This document shows, piece after piece, positions 16,278 to 25,280 of a stretch of DNA of 64,000 nt. Origin of the DNA: Methanoregula formicica SMSP. Lineage in GTDB: Archaea; Halobacteriota; Methanomicrobia; Methanomicrobiales; Methanospirillaceae. The DNA lies in contig NC_019943.1 in the NCBI RefSeq assembly GCF_000327485.1, positions 1,116,001 through 1,180,000 of the forward strand, written 5' to 3'. Position 1 is the first letter of the stretch. The number at the start of each line of letters is the position of its first letter. Below the pieces are notes generated by a model. The model did no database searches, was not told the DNA's origin, and saw only the letters and a list, made by a program, of their open reading frames with translations. Both the position numbers and the translations under genes were made by a program.

Positions 16278-17615
16278 ATGGGCGATCCAGATCTTTACCG
16301 TGGTGAGCAGGTCCTTTTGAGGACGCCGGGGGTCTCAGTCAAGTCGATCCCGTTTGAGGGCATCCTCACCAATATGCGTATCATTCTCGTGGACCGTGCG
16401 AAGAACATCCTCCCGACAAAGGAGGTCGCGTACGAGATGATTATGGAGGCCGAGATCGGGGAGAATGCGATCGGTGAGGAGATCCTGACCCTTACCGTCC
16501 AGACCGCGACCGGCGAGAACCGCCAGATGATCCTGACCTTCCCGCAGCGGGAAGGTGGCAACCGGTCACGCGTGCGTGATGAATGGGTCCGGATAATCCA
16601 GCAGGAAGTCTCCGCTGCCCGTGGCGCTGCAGTACGTCAGGCGGTCAACGCCCCGCAGAATGTTCCGGTGAGGCGGAGTACCCAGACAAGGGCGTACGAG
16701 AGCCCGGCACCGGCAGGGGGAATGTCTGTGGGTTCGGCCTCTGATGACGTTGTGTATTGCACAAAATGCGGGAACCCGGTCCTTTCAGATTCCGCGTTCT
16801 GCAACAAGTGCGGCACCCCCATTGTCGCATCTGCCCCGCCTGCCCGGCAGGCTGCTCCTGTCCGGCAGCAAACATCTCCCCCGGCCCGGGCGTACGACTC
16901 TGAAAACGCCGCTCCAGGTGTTCCCCTGGATTCCCCGCGGATGACCTCACCCCAGGCTGCCCGCCCCGGCATACCCCAGCAGAAGCCGGCAAAGAAGGGA
17001 TTGTTGTCCGGGCTTTTCGGAGGCGCGAAGAAGAAGCCGTCAACGCCCCGGCCTGCAGCACCGGCACGGAGTCCCCGGCGGAGCATGATGCCGGGAAAGA
17101 ACGTCCTTATGGCGGGTGTCATCGTTATTGTTCTCGTTGTCCTGCTTGCTGCAGCTGCATTTGTCGTGTACCCGATGATATCGTCCGGCGCTTCTGCTGA
17201 AGGAGAACCTTCGTCTTCCGGCGAACCTTCGGCAACAGAGACGCCGTCAGGCAGCAGCGGAAGCACAACACCATCAGGGCCGCTGTCCAACACGGGTGTT
17301 GCATCCATTACAGTTAAGGAAACTACAGCCCCCACGGTCCCCGTTTCCGGAGTCTGGGTAATGATCAGTTACATTGGCAGCTACAAAGGGACCTACGGGA
17401 TGTCGTCCGATCTCCAGAAAGTGGAAAGTTCCGGTTCCCGGCTCTTCGAGGTCGTGAATGCAACGGGTACGGTCCAGGCCGATTTCGAGAAGAAGGACAG
17501 TTCGACAAAACACGAGCTCTCGGTTGCGATCTATAAGGACGGAACCCTGTTGAAAAGTGATGCAACGAACGAATCGTACGGCAAAGTGAGCGTCTCTGCC
17601 GATACCGGAAGTTAG
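16278..17615 (+). CDS. Membrane protein with PH-like domain, zinc ribbon and one transmembrane helix
   Basis: 445 residues. Residues 1-115 form a PH/GRAM-like beta domain (GEQVLLRTPGVSVKSIPFEG, then TNMRIILVDRA). A zinc ribbon follows near 160-180 (YCTKCGNPV...FCNKCGTPI), then a long Pro/Ala/Arg-rich linker, a transmembrane helix at about 275-298 (VLMAGVIVIVLVVLLAAAAF) and a Ser/Thr-rich stalk leading to an extracellular beta domain (VWVMISYIGSYKGTYGMS). The cytoplasmic zinc ribbon and external domain suggest a signalling or scaffolding role; not known. The ATG at 16278 starts the conserved part. Confidence 0.7.
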   Translation: MGDPDLYRGEQVLLRTPGVSVKSIPFEGILTNMRIILVDRAKNILPTKEVAYEMIMEAEIGENAIGEEILTLTVQTATGENRQMILTFPQREGGNRSRVRDEWVRIIQQEVSAARGAAVRQAVNAPQNVPVRRSTQTRAYESPAPAGGMSVGSASDDVVYCTKCGNPVLSDSAFCNKCGTPIVASAPPARQAAPVRQQTSPPARAYDSENAAPGVPLDSPRMTSPQAARPGIPQQKPAKKGLLSGLFGGAKKKPSTPRPAAPARSPRRSMMPGKNVLMAGVIVIVLVVLLAAAAFVVYPMISSGASAEGEPSSSGEPSATETPSGSSGSTTPSGPLSNTGVASITVKETTAPTVPVSGVWVMISYIGSYKGTYGMSSDLQKVESSGSRLFEVVNATGTVQADFEKKDSSTKHELSVAIYKDGTLLKSDATNESYGKVSVSADTGS

Positions 17616-17769
17616 GTGCGGTTCTTCCGGCAGTGGCTTGAGGCAACAACCCTTGCCTCATGGTCCCCTGCCGGGGCAGATGTAAAGCCCGGGTGTGCAA
17701 AGCCCTCCCCGGCTCCCTGTTTTTCCCAATCTTTTATCCTGCGGAGATCCATACTACTGTGATGATAGT

Positions 17770-18402
17770 ATGACAGCACCTGATCAGTTTCCCCAAAAAG
17801 TGCCCTTCAAACCTTCACCGGCATTTGTCCCGTGGTTCATCATTGATTTCCTCCTTCTCCTCGGGCTCATTGCCATCTTCACGGTCCTCCCGATGTTCAT
17901 GGCAGCCGGACCGGAGATTGATGGTATCGTGACTGGCGTAGTGATTGCCGGCCTTCTTCTCATCGCAGTCCTCTTTATCGTCTGGACCCGGCTCTATTAC
18001 ACTACCATGGAGTACGAACTTCATGAGGACGAGCTGCGCTGGCGCAGGGGTGTATGGTTCCGGACAACCGGCATCGTTCCCTATAACCGGATCACGAACC
18101 TGGACCTCCGGCAGGGCCCGGTAATGCGGTGGCTGCGGATCTCAACTATCTCCATCCAGACGGCAGGGTATTCCGGCCAGGCAGTGCCCGAGATCCGTAT
18201 CGAGGCCATCGAACAGGCAGAGGAACTCCGGGAGATCCTGCGCAGATATGTCCGTGCATGCAGTGCCCGAAGCGACGGGACGGGTACCGGCGCGAGTGTT
18301 CCCCCGGTTGCCGAATCACCGGTAGCGACAACCGGCACAAGCATCCTGATCCTTGACGAACTCAAAAAGATCCGGCAGCTGCTTGAGCAGCAAAAAAAAT
18401 AA
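17770..18402 (+). CDS. PH-domain (bPH2/YdbS-like) membrane protein
   Basis: 210 residues. Two membrane helices (about 20-45 and 55-78) are followed by a bacterial-type PH domain: YYTTMEYELHEDELRWRRG, then IVPYNRITNLDLRQGPV and a strand ISIQTAGYSGQ. The C-terminus carries a short predicted coiled coil (LDELKKIRQLLEQQKK). Proteins of this type are usually small membrane scaffolds. The neighbouring gene upstream also has a PH-like domain, so the two may act together, but they are about 150 bases apart. Confidence 0.8.
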   Translation: MTAPDQFPQKVPFKPSPAFVPWFIIDFLLLLGLIAIFTVLPMFMAAGPEIDGIVTGVVIAGLLLIAVLFIVWTRLYYTTMEYELHEDELRWRRGVWFRTTGIVPYNRITNLDLRQGPVMRWLRISTISIQTAGYSGQAVPEIRIEAIEQAEELREILRRYVRACSARSDGTGTGASVPPVAESPVATTGTSILILDELKKIRQLLEQQKK

Positions 18403-18407
18403 TAGTC

Positions 18408-19328
18408 TTATTTTTTCTCTTCAGGGGTCCGGGCAGCCGGGCCTTTTTTGTTTCTCTGCCAGGTGTAGATCCCGTACCCGATCGCGCCGATGATGATGAG
18501 CGGGAGGAGCGTGAACAACAGGATGATCAGCGCATCGATCATCCCGAGGAAACCGGCAATCCCTTCATTGATTGCTGACACGAAATCATGGCCTGCCTGC
18601 CCGCCAACCGGCTCGGGCTCCTGGAGATAGACCGTGATGGTTGCGAGATCGATCCTGCTGTTGAGGTAATTCAGCCGGCCATTGAGCCGGTCGAGTTCGG
18701 TCTGCACCCGGTCGATCTGTTCCTGCACCTTGATGATGTCCTCGACACGGGTGCTCTGTTTCATGATCGCGTTGTATTGCGCGAGCTGGTTCGTGTATGA
18801 AGCCTTGCGTGCCTCGAGATCCACATACTGCTCGGTCACATCCTCGCCGCTCGTGGATATCGATTTGAGCGTGCCGAGAGCTTTTACCCCTTCAATGGCG
18901 GCATCGAACGATGCCTGCGGGACACGGATGGTCACCGTTCCCGAGAGCTGGTTCTGGTAATTCTTCCGGATGTTGGTCGATGAGAGGTATCCCCCGTGGG
19001 ATGTTGCAAGGGACTTGAGCGACTCCGCGGCTCCGGTAACGTCCCTGACCTCCACGGTTATGTCAGCGGTCTTGATGATCTTTGTCTTGACTGTGGCGGA
19101 ATCCGCACCGTAATACTCAGAAGCCGATGCGGGCATGGGGGCAACGGCGACAGTTCCACTTATTTTTTGTGGCGTGCCACTCCATCCGTTGTCATAGATC
19201 GCTTCGCTCCGGACGACATCCTGTGATGAGGATGTATACCCGGAAGTACTGGCAGGGAGTCCTGTACATCCCGCTGCAGCGGCAACGGCAATGCAGAAGA
19301 TCAGGAGCACGATGACTTTCTGGTTCAT
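18408..19328 (-). CDS. DUF4349 membrane lipoprotein
   Basis: 306 residues. The signal peptide (LLIFCIAVAAAAGC) has a lipobox. The DUF4349 domain covers about 85-285: IIKTADITVEVRDV, HGGYLSSTNI, TVTIRVPQASFDAAI, then EDVTEQYVDLEARKASY leading into a coiled coil (IKVQEQIDRVQTELDRLNGR), a strand and a C-terminal transmembrane helix (IILLFTLLPLIIIGAIGYGI) with a basic tail. Function of the family is unknown. It faces the PH-domain gene tail to tail with five bases between. Confidence 0.85.
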   Translation of the reverse strand: MNQKVIVLLIFCIAVAAAAGCTGLPASTSGYTSSSQDVVRSEAIYDNGWSGTPQKISGTVAVAPMPASASEYYGADSATVKTKIIKTADITVEVRDVTGAAESLKSLATSHGGYLSSTNIRKNYQNQLSGTVTIRVPQASFDAAIEGVKALGTLKSISTSGEDVTEQYVDLEARKASYTNQLAQYNAIMKQSTRVEDIIKVQEQIDRVQTELDRLNGRLNYLNSRIDLATITVYLQEPEPVGGQAGHDFVSAINEGIAGFLGMIDALIILLFTLLPLIIIGAIGYGIYTWQRNKKGPAARTPEEKK

Positions 19329-19346
19329 ACTAGTCCATCGCCGTAG

Positions 19347-19359
19347 AAAATATAAAAAA
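19347..19359 (-). promoter_or_regulatory. TATA box of the DUF4349 gene, likely leaderless mRNA
   Basis: The minus strand reads TTTTTTATATTTT with its centre about 25 bases before the ATG at 19328. With normal archaeal TATA-to-start spacing the mRNA would begin at or next to the ATG. Confidence 0.5.
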
Positions 19360-19509
19360 CCGCCGTATACTGCGATTTTTTTGGCACTTATAGGGATATC
19401 CTGCGCCCGGCAATACCTTTTTGCTGGCTGTCATCCTTCGTTGGCTGAACAACATCCCGGTTCATTTTTCCCGGCATTTCCCGTCTCCTCCTGCAGTGCA
19501 GTCATGGAA

Positions 19510-19519
19510 CTTTTTATAC
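19510..19519 (+). promoter_or_regulatory. TATA box of the HEAT-repeat gene
   Basis: CTTTTTATAC lies 30-39 bases before the ATG at 19549, giving a very short or no leader. Confidence 0.45.
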
Positions 19520-19548
19520 AACAACAGGCGATACTTCAATGAAGCAGT

Positions 19549-20166
19549 ATGACAAACGATCAATCCATGGAAGAGAATGCACCACAGAAACCGGAGAACG
19601 CCGGCCATCTCGAAACGCTGGGGCTTGAGGACCTTGCGCGGGAACTCCGCAACAATACCGATCCCCTTGTGCGGCAGTACGCAGCCTACCTCCTTGGAAA
19701 GGCGCACAACCCGTGGGCAGTCCAGCCGCTCATCGAGGCCCTTGCGGACTTTGACAAGTCTGTCCGGGAGCAGGCGACCCTTGCGCTTTCCCGGATTGGA
19801 AAGGCCGCAATTGAGCCCCTTGCCGAGGCCATGCATGAGCCAAAGTGGCAGACACGGTACCGCGCTGCCGAGGCCCTTGGCAGGATTGCAGACGAGAAAG
19901 CGGTAAAACCTCTCATCCAGGCGCTGAAGGACAACCGCGACCATGTGCGGTACATGGCGGCGAAGGGTCTTAAGCACCTCGGGGACTCCGACGCGATCGA
20001 GCCCATGATCATCCTCCTCAAGGACGAGAATCCCTACGTCAGGATGATGGCAGTCCGTGCACTCGGTACTATCGGCGGACCGAAAGCGGACGATGCGCTG
20101 AAGGCGGCACTGGTTGAAGAGAAAGATGAGAAAATCCGGGAAGCAATAACGGAAGCGCTCCGGTAA
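19549..20166 (+). CDS. HEAT-repeat (PBS-lyase-like) protein
   Basis: 205 residues made almost entirely of six repeats of about 31 residues, each of the form A-V-x-P-L-I-x-A-L-x-D...V-R-x-x-A-A-x-A-L-G-x-I-G. Examples are WAVQPLIEALADFDKSVREQ and KAVKPLIQALKDNRDHVR. Such proteins are protein-binding scaffolds; in phycobilin lyases the same repeat forms the active site, but there is no reason to expect that in a methanogen. It has its own promoter and stands alone. Partner unknown. Confidence 0.9.
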   Translation: MTNDQSMEENAPQKPENAGHLETLGLEDLARELRNNTDPLVRQYAAYLLGKAHNPWAVQPLIEALADFDKSVREQATLALSRIGKAAIEPLAEAMHEPKWQTRYRAAEALGRIADEKAVKPLIQALKDNRDHVRYMAAKGLKHLGDSDAIEPMIILLKDENPYVRMMAVRALGTIGGPKADDALKAALVEEKDEKIREAITEALR

Positions 20167-20395
20167 TCCATTGAAAATCCCGGAAACCCTGTTGAACGCA
20201 CCACCATAAATCAAAAAGATCTCTTTTTTATTATCCGAAATTCTATCAAAAAAAGACCGGATCGCTACCGAGACTGCAGGCTTTCCTGCAGGAATGTCCC
20301 GAGGGTTCTGCCTGGTATTTGGGTTTTCGGTCGCGCTACTATCCTGACAGCATCAGCGCGGATCAGATGGCTGCATAGTGATGGCCTGGAAGTGA

Positions 20396-22552
20396 ATGGG
20401 TGGTATGGTAATGGGAAAAATCTTCAGGGGACCGAACCGGTCCTTTTCCTTCTATCTTCTCATCTTCATGATCTTCCTGATCGTCTGTATCGTAGGTCTT
20501 CTCACGGTCAATGCATATGTCTTCACCCGGGAAAACTTCGACCGTGAATACCAGAACCTGGAATTCCAGACAGAATGGAATGTTGTCGAAGCGTTACGGC
20601 TTACGGACACTGCGACGAACATCCTCGATGACAGCCTGAACGACAAGATGCGGGTGGGGCTCACCAGGGTCAACGCCGAGTACAAGCGGGTCAATGGCGA
20701 TCCTTCCCACATGGATCTCGCCGCGCTCAAGGCGGAACTGGGGGACGGGTATGATATCTACGTCATTGACGAGAACGGTGTGATCGTAGAGACAACCTAT
20801 CCCCCTGAACTTGGCCAGGACTTCCGCTCCGTCCCCTACTTTTACCAGTACCTGACAAAGATCCGGAATGCGGATGGGTTCTATCCGGACCGCGTTGTCC
20901 ACGAGCTTCTCGGGGCAGGGCAGTACCGGAAATATGCGTACATGCCCACGGCCGACCACAGGTATGTTCTTGAACTCGGCCTGGGCGGGGAATCCTTCGA
21001 TGCTATCAACGATGCCCTGGATGATCACAAAAATGTTAAAAAAATCATCTCATCGAACCTGTATGTTGAGGGATACACCTCATTCAACACGTTAGGATTA
21101 CGTGTCAACAACAATACGGCTCCCCCTGAACCCATAAAGAGCCAGCTTGCGGAAGTGATCCGTACCCGCAGCAATCTAAAAATTGTCGATACCGCCAATT
21201 CCCGGATAACGCATTTCCTCTTCATCGATCTTCATGACACAAAGTATGGGTCGGATCCGAGCAGGATCGTGATGATCACGTACAACACCAGCCTGATTGA
21301 GGATGCTCTCAACCACCTGCTGATCTATCATATCGTTGTTGCGCTGATTGCGATCATCACCGGCTGTATCCTGGCGTTTTTCCTTTCCCGCCACATGACC
21401 CGGCCAATCCATGCAATTGTCGAAGATGTCGGCATCATTGCGCGGGGGAACCTCAACCACCGGATCCGTGAGACAAGAAATGTCGAGTTTGCGATCCTTG
21501 AGACCGGCATCAACACCATGGTCGATTCACTCAAAACGGCATTCCAGAAGATGAAGGACGACGAGATCTTCCAGAACGAGATGATCGATCAGCTCCCGGT
21601 AGCCATCTTCATCACCCGTGCTTCTGACGGGAAGTACATTTTCTGGAACAAGATGAGCGAGCACCTGTTTGGGATCCCGGCATCAGAGACTCTCGGGAAG
21701 ACCGATGCAGACCTCTTCTCTCCTGATGTTGTCAATGATATCCGGGCGGAGAACAGCGGGATCTTTACCCGCCCGGGCGAAGTCCGCAACAAGATCATCT
21801 CAAGACGGGAGCATGGGGGAACGATCAACCACATGATCATCGTCCCGGTCTTTGACTCGCATGGCACACCCCAGTACATCATGGGGATCTCCGAGGACGT
21901 CAGCCAGCAGAACATCAACCTGAAAATGGACCTCCTCTTTTCCATCACCCGGCACGATATCCTCGACAACCTGTCGGTTATCATGAACCATCTCGAACGG
22001 GCCCAGCTCAAAAACACGCACGAGGAGATGCAGCAGTTCTTCGACAAAACTGTCGGGTCCATCGAGGCCATCCGCAACCAGATTGCGTACATGCGTGCAC
22101 TCCAGGAACTGGGTTTTATCTCGCCCAAATGGCAGCGGGTGGAGCGGGCGTTCCGCGATGCGGTACTCCTGCTGCCGAAACACCGTGCATCCATCATATC
22201 GGAAGTGGGCGATGTGGAGATCTTTGCTGATCCGCTTCTTCCGCGTGTTTTTTACAACCTGCTGGAAAATTCGCTTCGCAACAATACCAGGGCAAAACCG
22301 GAGATCTCCCTGTTCACGCGGAGAGAAACAGACGATCTTCTCATTGTGTATACTGATACCGGGTACTCGATCCCCCGGGACCAGAAGGAGAAGATCTTCG
22401 ATGGGAGCGATGATACCGGAACAATGCGGGGGCTCTTCCTTATCCGCGAGCTGCTCGGGTTTACCGGGATAACAATCCAGGAGGACGGTACTCCGGAAGC
22501 CGGGATACGGTTCGAGATCCGGGTGCCCAAGGGCAAATACCGTTTCCTGTAA
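20396..22552 (+). CDS. Sensor histidine kinase with extracytoplasmic cache, HAMP and PAS domains
   Basis: 718 residues. Transmembrane helices at about 20-43 and 304-329 enclose a large external sensor region (YDIYVIDENGVIVETTYPPE is cache-like). HAMP follows (RHMTRPIHAIVEDVGIIARG), then PAS (about 395-505), a phosphoacceptor box with TRHDILDNLSVI (His near 519), and an ATPase domain with N-box YNLLENSLRN near 621. The G1 box reads DTGYSIP rather than the usual D-x-G-x-G, and G2 is reduced to RGLFLIREL. HDILDNL-type H-boxes are common in methanogen kinases. No response regulator lies next to it. Three in-frame ATGs occur in the first six codons. Confidence 0.9.
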   Translation: MGGMVMGKIFRGPNRSFSFYLLIFMIFLIVCIVGLLTVNAYVFTRENFDREYQNLEFQTEWNVVEALRLTDTATNILDDSLNDKMRVGLTRVNAEYKRVNGDPSHMDLAALKAELGDGYDIYVIDENGVIVETTYPPELGQDFRSVPYFYQYLTKIRNADGFYPDRVVHELLGAGQYRKYAYMPTADHRYVLELGLGGESFDAINDALDDHKNVKKIISSNLYVEGYTSFNTLGLRVNNNTAPPEPIKSQLAEVIRTRSNLKIVDTANSRITHFLFIDLHDTKYGSDPSRIVMITYNTSLIEDALNHLLIYHIVVALIAIITGCILAFFLSRHMTRPIHAIVEDVGIIARGNLNHRIRETRNVEFAILETGINTMVDSLKTAFQKMKDDEIFQNEMIDQLPVAIFITRASDGKYIFWNKMSEHLFGIPASETLGKTDADLFSPDVVNDIRAENSGIFTRPGEVRNKIISRREHGGTINHMIIVPVFDSHGTPQYIMGISEDVSQQNINLKMDLLFSITRHDILDNLSVIMNHLERAQLKNTHEEMQQFFDKTVGSIEAIRNQIAYMRALQELGFISPKWQRVERAFRDAVLLLPKHRASIISEVGDVEIFADPLLPRVFYNLLENSLRNNTRAKPEISLFTRRETDDLLIVYTDTGYSIPRDQKEKIFDGSDDTGTMRGLFLIRELLGFTGITIQEDGTPEAGIRFEIRVPKGKYRFL

Positions 22553-22693
22553 TCCCTTTCGTTTCCATTTCGTCAGGAATTTAATCCGGATTTTGCCCTG
22601 TCACAGCGGAATTTGTGGGGTACTGCAGCAACGCAATGACTAATATACGTGGATCAGGATACTATCCACATACTCCCTTGAAGAGGAACTTTT

Positions 22694-23311
22694 ATGGAAT
22701 CAAAACTCTATACCCTGCCGAAACTGCCGTACGAGTACAAGGCGCTGGCACCGTACATTTCCGAAGAGCAGCTCACCCTGCACCACACAAAGCACCACCA
22801 GGCGTACGTGACCGGTGCAAATGCGGTCTTCGGGAAACTTGACAAGGCAAGAAAGGACAAGGCTGACCTTGACATGAAAGCCACGTTGAAGGAGCTCTCG
22901 TTCCATATCGCAGGCTTCCGTCTCCACAACATCTTCTGGGAGAACCTTGCTCCTGCAGGAAAGGGCGGGGGCGGCCTGCCGGGCGGCGAACTTGCAAAGG
23001 CGATCGATGCGGAGTTCGGGAGCTTCGACCGGTTCAAAAAGGAGTTTACCCAGGCTGCGTCCAGCGCAGAGGGTTCCGGGTGGGCTGTGCTGACGCATTG
23101 CGTGAAGACCAACCGGCTCATCATCATGCAAATCGAGAAGCACAACGTGAACCTTGTCCCCGGGTTCCGGATCCTCATGGCCCTCGATGTCTGGGAGCAC
23201 GCGTATTATGTCGATTACAAAAATGACCGGGCAAAGTTCATCGAAGGCTTCTGGAACATCGTGAACTGGGATTCTGTGAATGCCCGTTTTGTCACCCCCC
23301 TGAAGAAATGA
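22694..23311 (+). CDS. Superoxide dismutase (Fe/Mn family)
   Basis: 205 residues, cytoplasmic; converts superoxide to oxygen and peroxide. The four metal ligands can be placed: His30 ([13 protein letters not shown]), His78 ([11 protein letters not shown]), Asp165 and His169 ([11 protein letters not shown]). Gly-rich [10 protein letters not shown] is usual before the C-terminal domain. Archaeal anaerobes mostly use iron here, but sequence alone does not settle the metal. GAGGAAC is upstream of the ATG. Presence of this enzyme suggests some exposure to oxygen. Confidence 0.95.
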   Translation: MESKLYTLPKLPYEYKALAPYISEEQLTLHHTKHHQAYVTGANAVFGKLDKARKDKADLDMKATLKELSFHIAGFRLHNIFWENLAPAGKGGGGLPGGELAKAIDAEFGSFDRFKKEFTQAASSAEGSGWAVLTHCVKTNRLIIMQIEKHNVNLVPGFRILMALDVWEHAYYVDYKNDRAKFIEGFWNIVNWDSVNARFVTPLKK

Positions 23312-23330
23312 CCGTGGCTCCATCGCACTC

Positions 23331-23339
23331 GCTTTTTTT
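23331..23339 (+). terminator. T-run after superoxide dismutase
   Basis: GCTTTTTTTAG about 20 bases after the stop codon. Confidence 0.4.
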
Positions 23340-23447
23340 AGTCATACTCACTCCTCTCTTTTCCCTGAACCTGCAGGTTCCCTGATACAACCTGCGGGAT
23401 TTGTACAATTCATATCCCGTTCGCCCCCATTCTCATACGATACATCC

Positions 23448-23594
23448 ATGTCAGACGGCTATGCAATCCGGAGATACCGCCGCAGGACCTCCCTTGGATC
23501 AGCGGAGATCGATAAGTGGCAGAGTGCCGTCCTGGTGGCGATCCTGGCCTTATCGGGCATGGCAGGAATTCTGTTCGCTATCTTCTGTGTCTGA
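23448..23594 (+). CDS. Small single-helix membrane protein (48 residues)
   Basis: ATG at 23448 opens a 48-codon frame: a basic N-terminus (YAIRRYRRRTSLGS), then AEIDKWQSA and one membrane helix (VLVAILALSGMAGILFAIF) ending CV and TGA. The positive-inside charge pattern and GC-rich third positions look like a real small membrane protein, but there is no clear ribosome binding site and I cannot place it in a family. A TATA-like element (CATACGATAC) is only suggestive. Confidence 0.4.
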   Translation: MSDGYAIRRYRRRTSLGSAEIDKWQSAVLVAILALSGMAGILFAIFCV

Positions 23595-23675
23595 AAAGAG
23601 ATGGTTCTGGTGCATCTTAGTGACTTTTAGTGTTTACACTATCGTTGGTGCAAAACGAGATGTGAAGATTGAAAA

Positions 23676-24239
23676 TTAATGAAAGGCCACAGATTCCAAT
23701 ATTTGTCTCGTAATTAAAATTTTATCATCGGCTGCTGTGAGTAATTCATCATGAACAGAAAAATCAGAATAATAGAGTTTTACAAGAACCCCAGCATCTT
23801 TTGCAGTTTGAATGGCAGGAACAAAATCGCTATCACCTGCAATTAGGATTGCTGTTCCAATATTTCTTGTCCAACTCAATTGTGCCAAATCTACAGCCAG
23901 TAAAACATCCATCCTTTTTTGTCTGAAATCAACTTCCCCACGCTCGTTATAATATTTTTGTAATCTTCCCAATTTAATTTGGAATCTTGATAGTTGTTCT
24001 AATCTGTGGAGAAATTTGCTCATATTTGCGTATTTTTGTTTTTCAATTTCAGTTGGGGGAGAACTTTGGTAGGGCATACAATTGTAATAATATGTTCGTA
24101 ATCTTTCACAATCTCCACACACCAAATCTGAAAATTTTTCATAATCTATTCTACGGCCGGGTAAAACAGCAAGAAGGAGTTTGTTTAGATATCCACCATC
24201 GATTAGAACAACAGCTCTACCATTCAAAAAAACCACCAA
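23676..24239 (-). CDS. NYN-domain (LabA/DUF88-type) putative ribonuclease
   Basis: 187 residues. The PIN-like NYN fold is recognisable: VVLIDGGYLNKLL at the N-terminus, KRMDVLLAVDLAQLSW in the middle and ILIAGDSDFVPAIQTAKDAG at the end, giving the conserved acidic residues in DGG, RMDV and GDSDF. Two CxxC-like cysteines (LVCGDCERL) are extra. NYN proteins cleave RNA or act in silencing and phage defence. The gene and its upstream 400 bases are clearly more AT-rich than the neighbours, which suggests transfer. Confidence 0.8.
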   Translation of the reverse strand: MVVFLNGRAVVLIDGGYLNKLLLAVLPGRRIDYEKFSDLVCGDCERLRTYYYNCMPYQSSPPTEIEKQKYANMSKFLHRLEQLSRFQIKLGRLQKYYNERGEVDFRQKRMDVLLAVDLAQLSWTRNIGTAILIAGDSDFVPAIQTAKDAGVLVKLYYSDFSVHDELLTAADDKILITRQILESVAFH

Positions 24240-24617
24240 TTAATGAATTACTATCGTTCCAAAAGGGACGATAGCGATTATAATGATTATAGATATAGAC
24301 GAATTCAATATATCAAATTATCGCATTATCAATACAATGAATTGTCAATGACCAATTGATCGAGTGAAAAAGAATTTGTTTTGATTTTGTTGCCAACTCA
24401 ATCATAAATATCCATCGATTCCCTGTTAAACCAATCTTAATACGGACCATCTTTGCCGATGTCAAGTGATTTTCATTATTTTTTGAGAGAATCTAATCAA
24501 TCACTACTTCACATTGACCTTATATTGATGGATTAAAAATAGTGTTGAGTCACGCCGCACACCTCGCCACGTTTCAAGTCACGAAGTCACGAGGATGCAC
24601 CAGAACCAATGAGATCG
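24240..24617. other. AT-rich intergenic region between the NYN and wHTH genes
   Basis: About 380 bases, strongly AT-rich up to 24540, then ordinary composition. No open frame with coding character, no RNA gene recognised. Around 24570-24600 the pentamer-plus GTCACGA occurs twice. It probably holds the NYN promoter on the minus strand. Confidence 0.4.
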
Positions 24618-24618
24618 A

Positions 24619-24628
24619 TTTTTAAATA
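24619..24628 (+). promoter_or_regulatory. TATA box of the wHTH/Hsp20-like operon
   Basis: ATTTTTAAATAG-type sequence centred about 30 bases before the ATG at 24654, which would give a nearly leaderless mRNA. There is no ribosome binding site in front of the ATG, in agreement. Confidence 0.5.
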
Positions 24629-24653
24629 GTAACCACACTAACATAACGTAAAC

Positions 24654-25280
24654 ATGAACGATGCTCTTGAGGTTGCACGTCTCCTCGACATCCTGGGAAA
24701 CCGCAACCGGAGGCGCATTATCGAGCTGCTCCGCCAGAAGCCCTGCTTTGTCACCGAGATCTCCGAGACCCTGATGCTCTCACCCAAGGCGGTCATCGAT
24801 CATCTCCAGATGATGGAGCGCGAGGCTATCCTCTCCTGCGAGATGGATGAGCGGCGGAGAAAATACTATTACCTTGCCCATGACATCCTCATCGATGTCA
24901 GTCTCAAGGAATTGCGGATCGCAGCTCCTGTGCCGGACCCTGAATCACTAAAAAACGACCAGCTGAAAAAGTCCGTTGCCATGCTGGCACGGATGATCCA
25001 GGCGCATGACCAGATCCTTGCCAGTCTCGAACAGGTAAACCATGACATCGAGAGCAAGATCAACGACCTTGCCCAGATCCATAAGGATTTATTCGAAAGC
25101 GATGGAGAGATCAGTGTTGTGATTGCCCTGTCCCACCAGCCGCTCACCCTTGCAGAGCTCGAACAGGCCACGGAACTTCCCCGGTCGCGCCTTGCCGAGA
25201 TCATAAAGCAGTTTGAACGGAGGGGAATTGCAAAAAAGGAGAAAGACCGCTACCTCATGGAGGGTGTGTATGCAGAATAA
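24654..25280 (+). CDS. ArsR-like winged-helix transcription regulator
   Basis: 208 residues. The N-terminal domain (about 5-80) is an ArsR-type winged helix: LLDILGNRNRRRIIELLR, ITE-type recognition segment VTEISETLMLSPKAVIDHL, and a wing DERRRKYYYLA. A coiled-coil middle (AMLARMIQAHDQILASLEQV) leads to a second helix-turn-helix near the C-terminus (LTLAELEQATELPRSRLAEI). The stop overlaps the next gene, which encodes an Hsp20-like protein; this suggests it regulates that operon, possibly in response to stress. Confidence 0.85.
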   Translation: MNDALEVARLLDILGNRNRRRIIELLRQKPCFVTEISETLMLSPKAVIDHLQMMEREAILSCEMDERRRKYYYLAHDILIDVSLKELRIAAPVPDPESLKNDQLKKSVAMLARMIQAHDQILASLEQVNHDIESKINDLAQIHKDLFESDGEISVVIALSHQPLTLAELEQATELPRSRLAEIIKQFERRGIAKKEKDRYLMEGVYAE

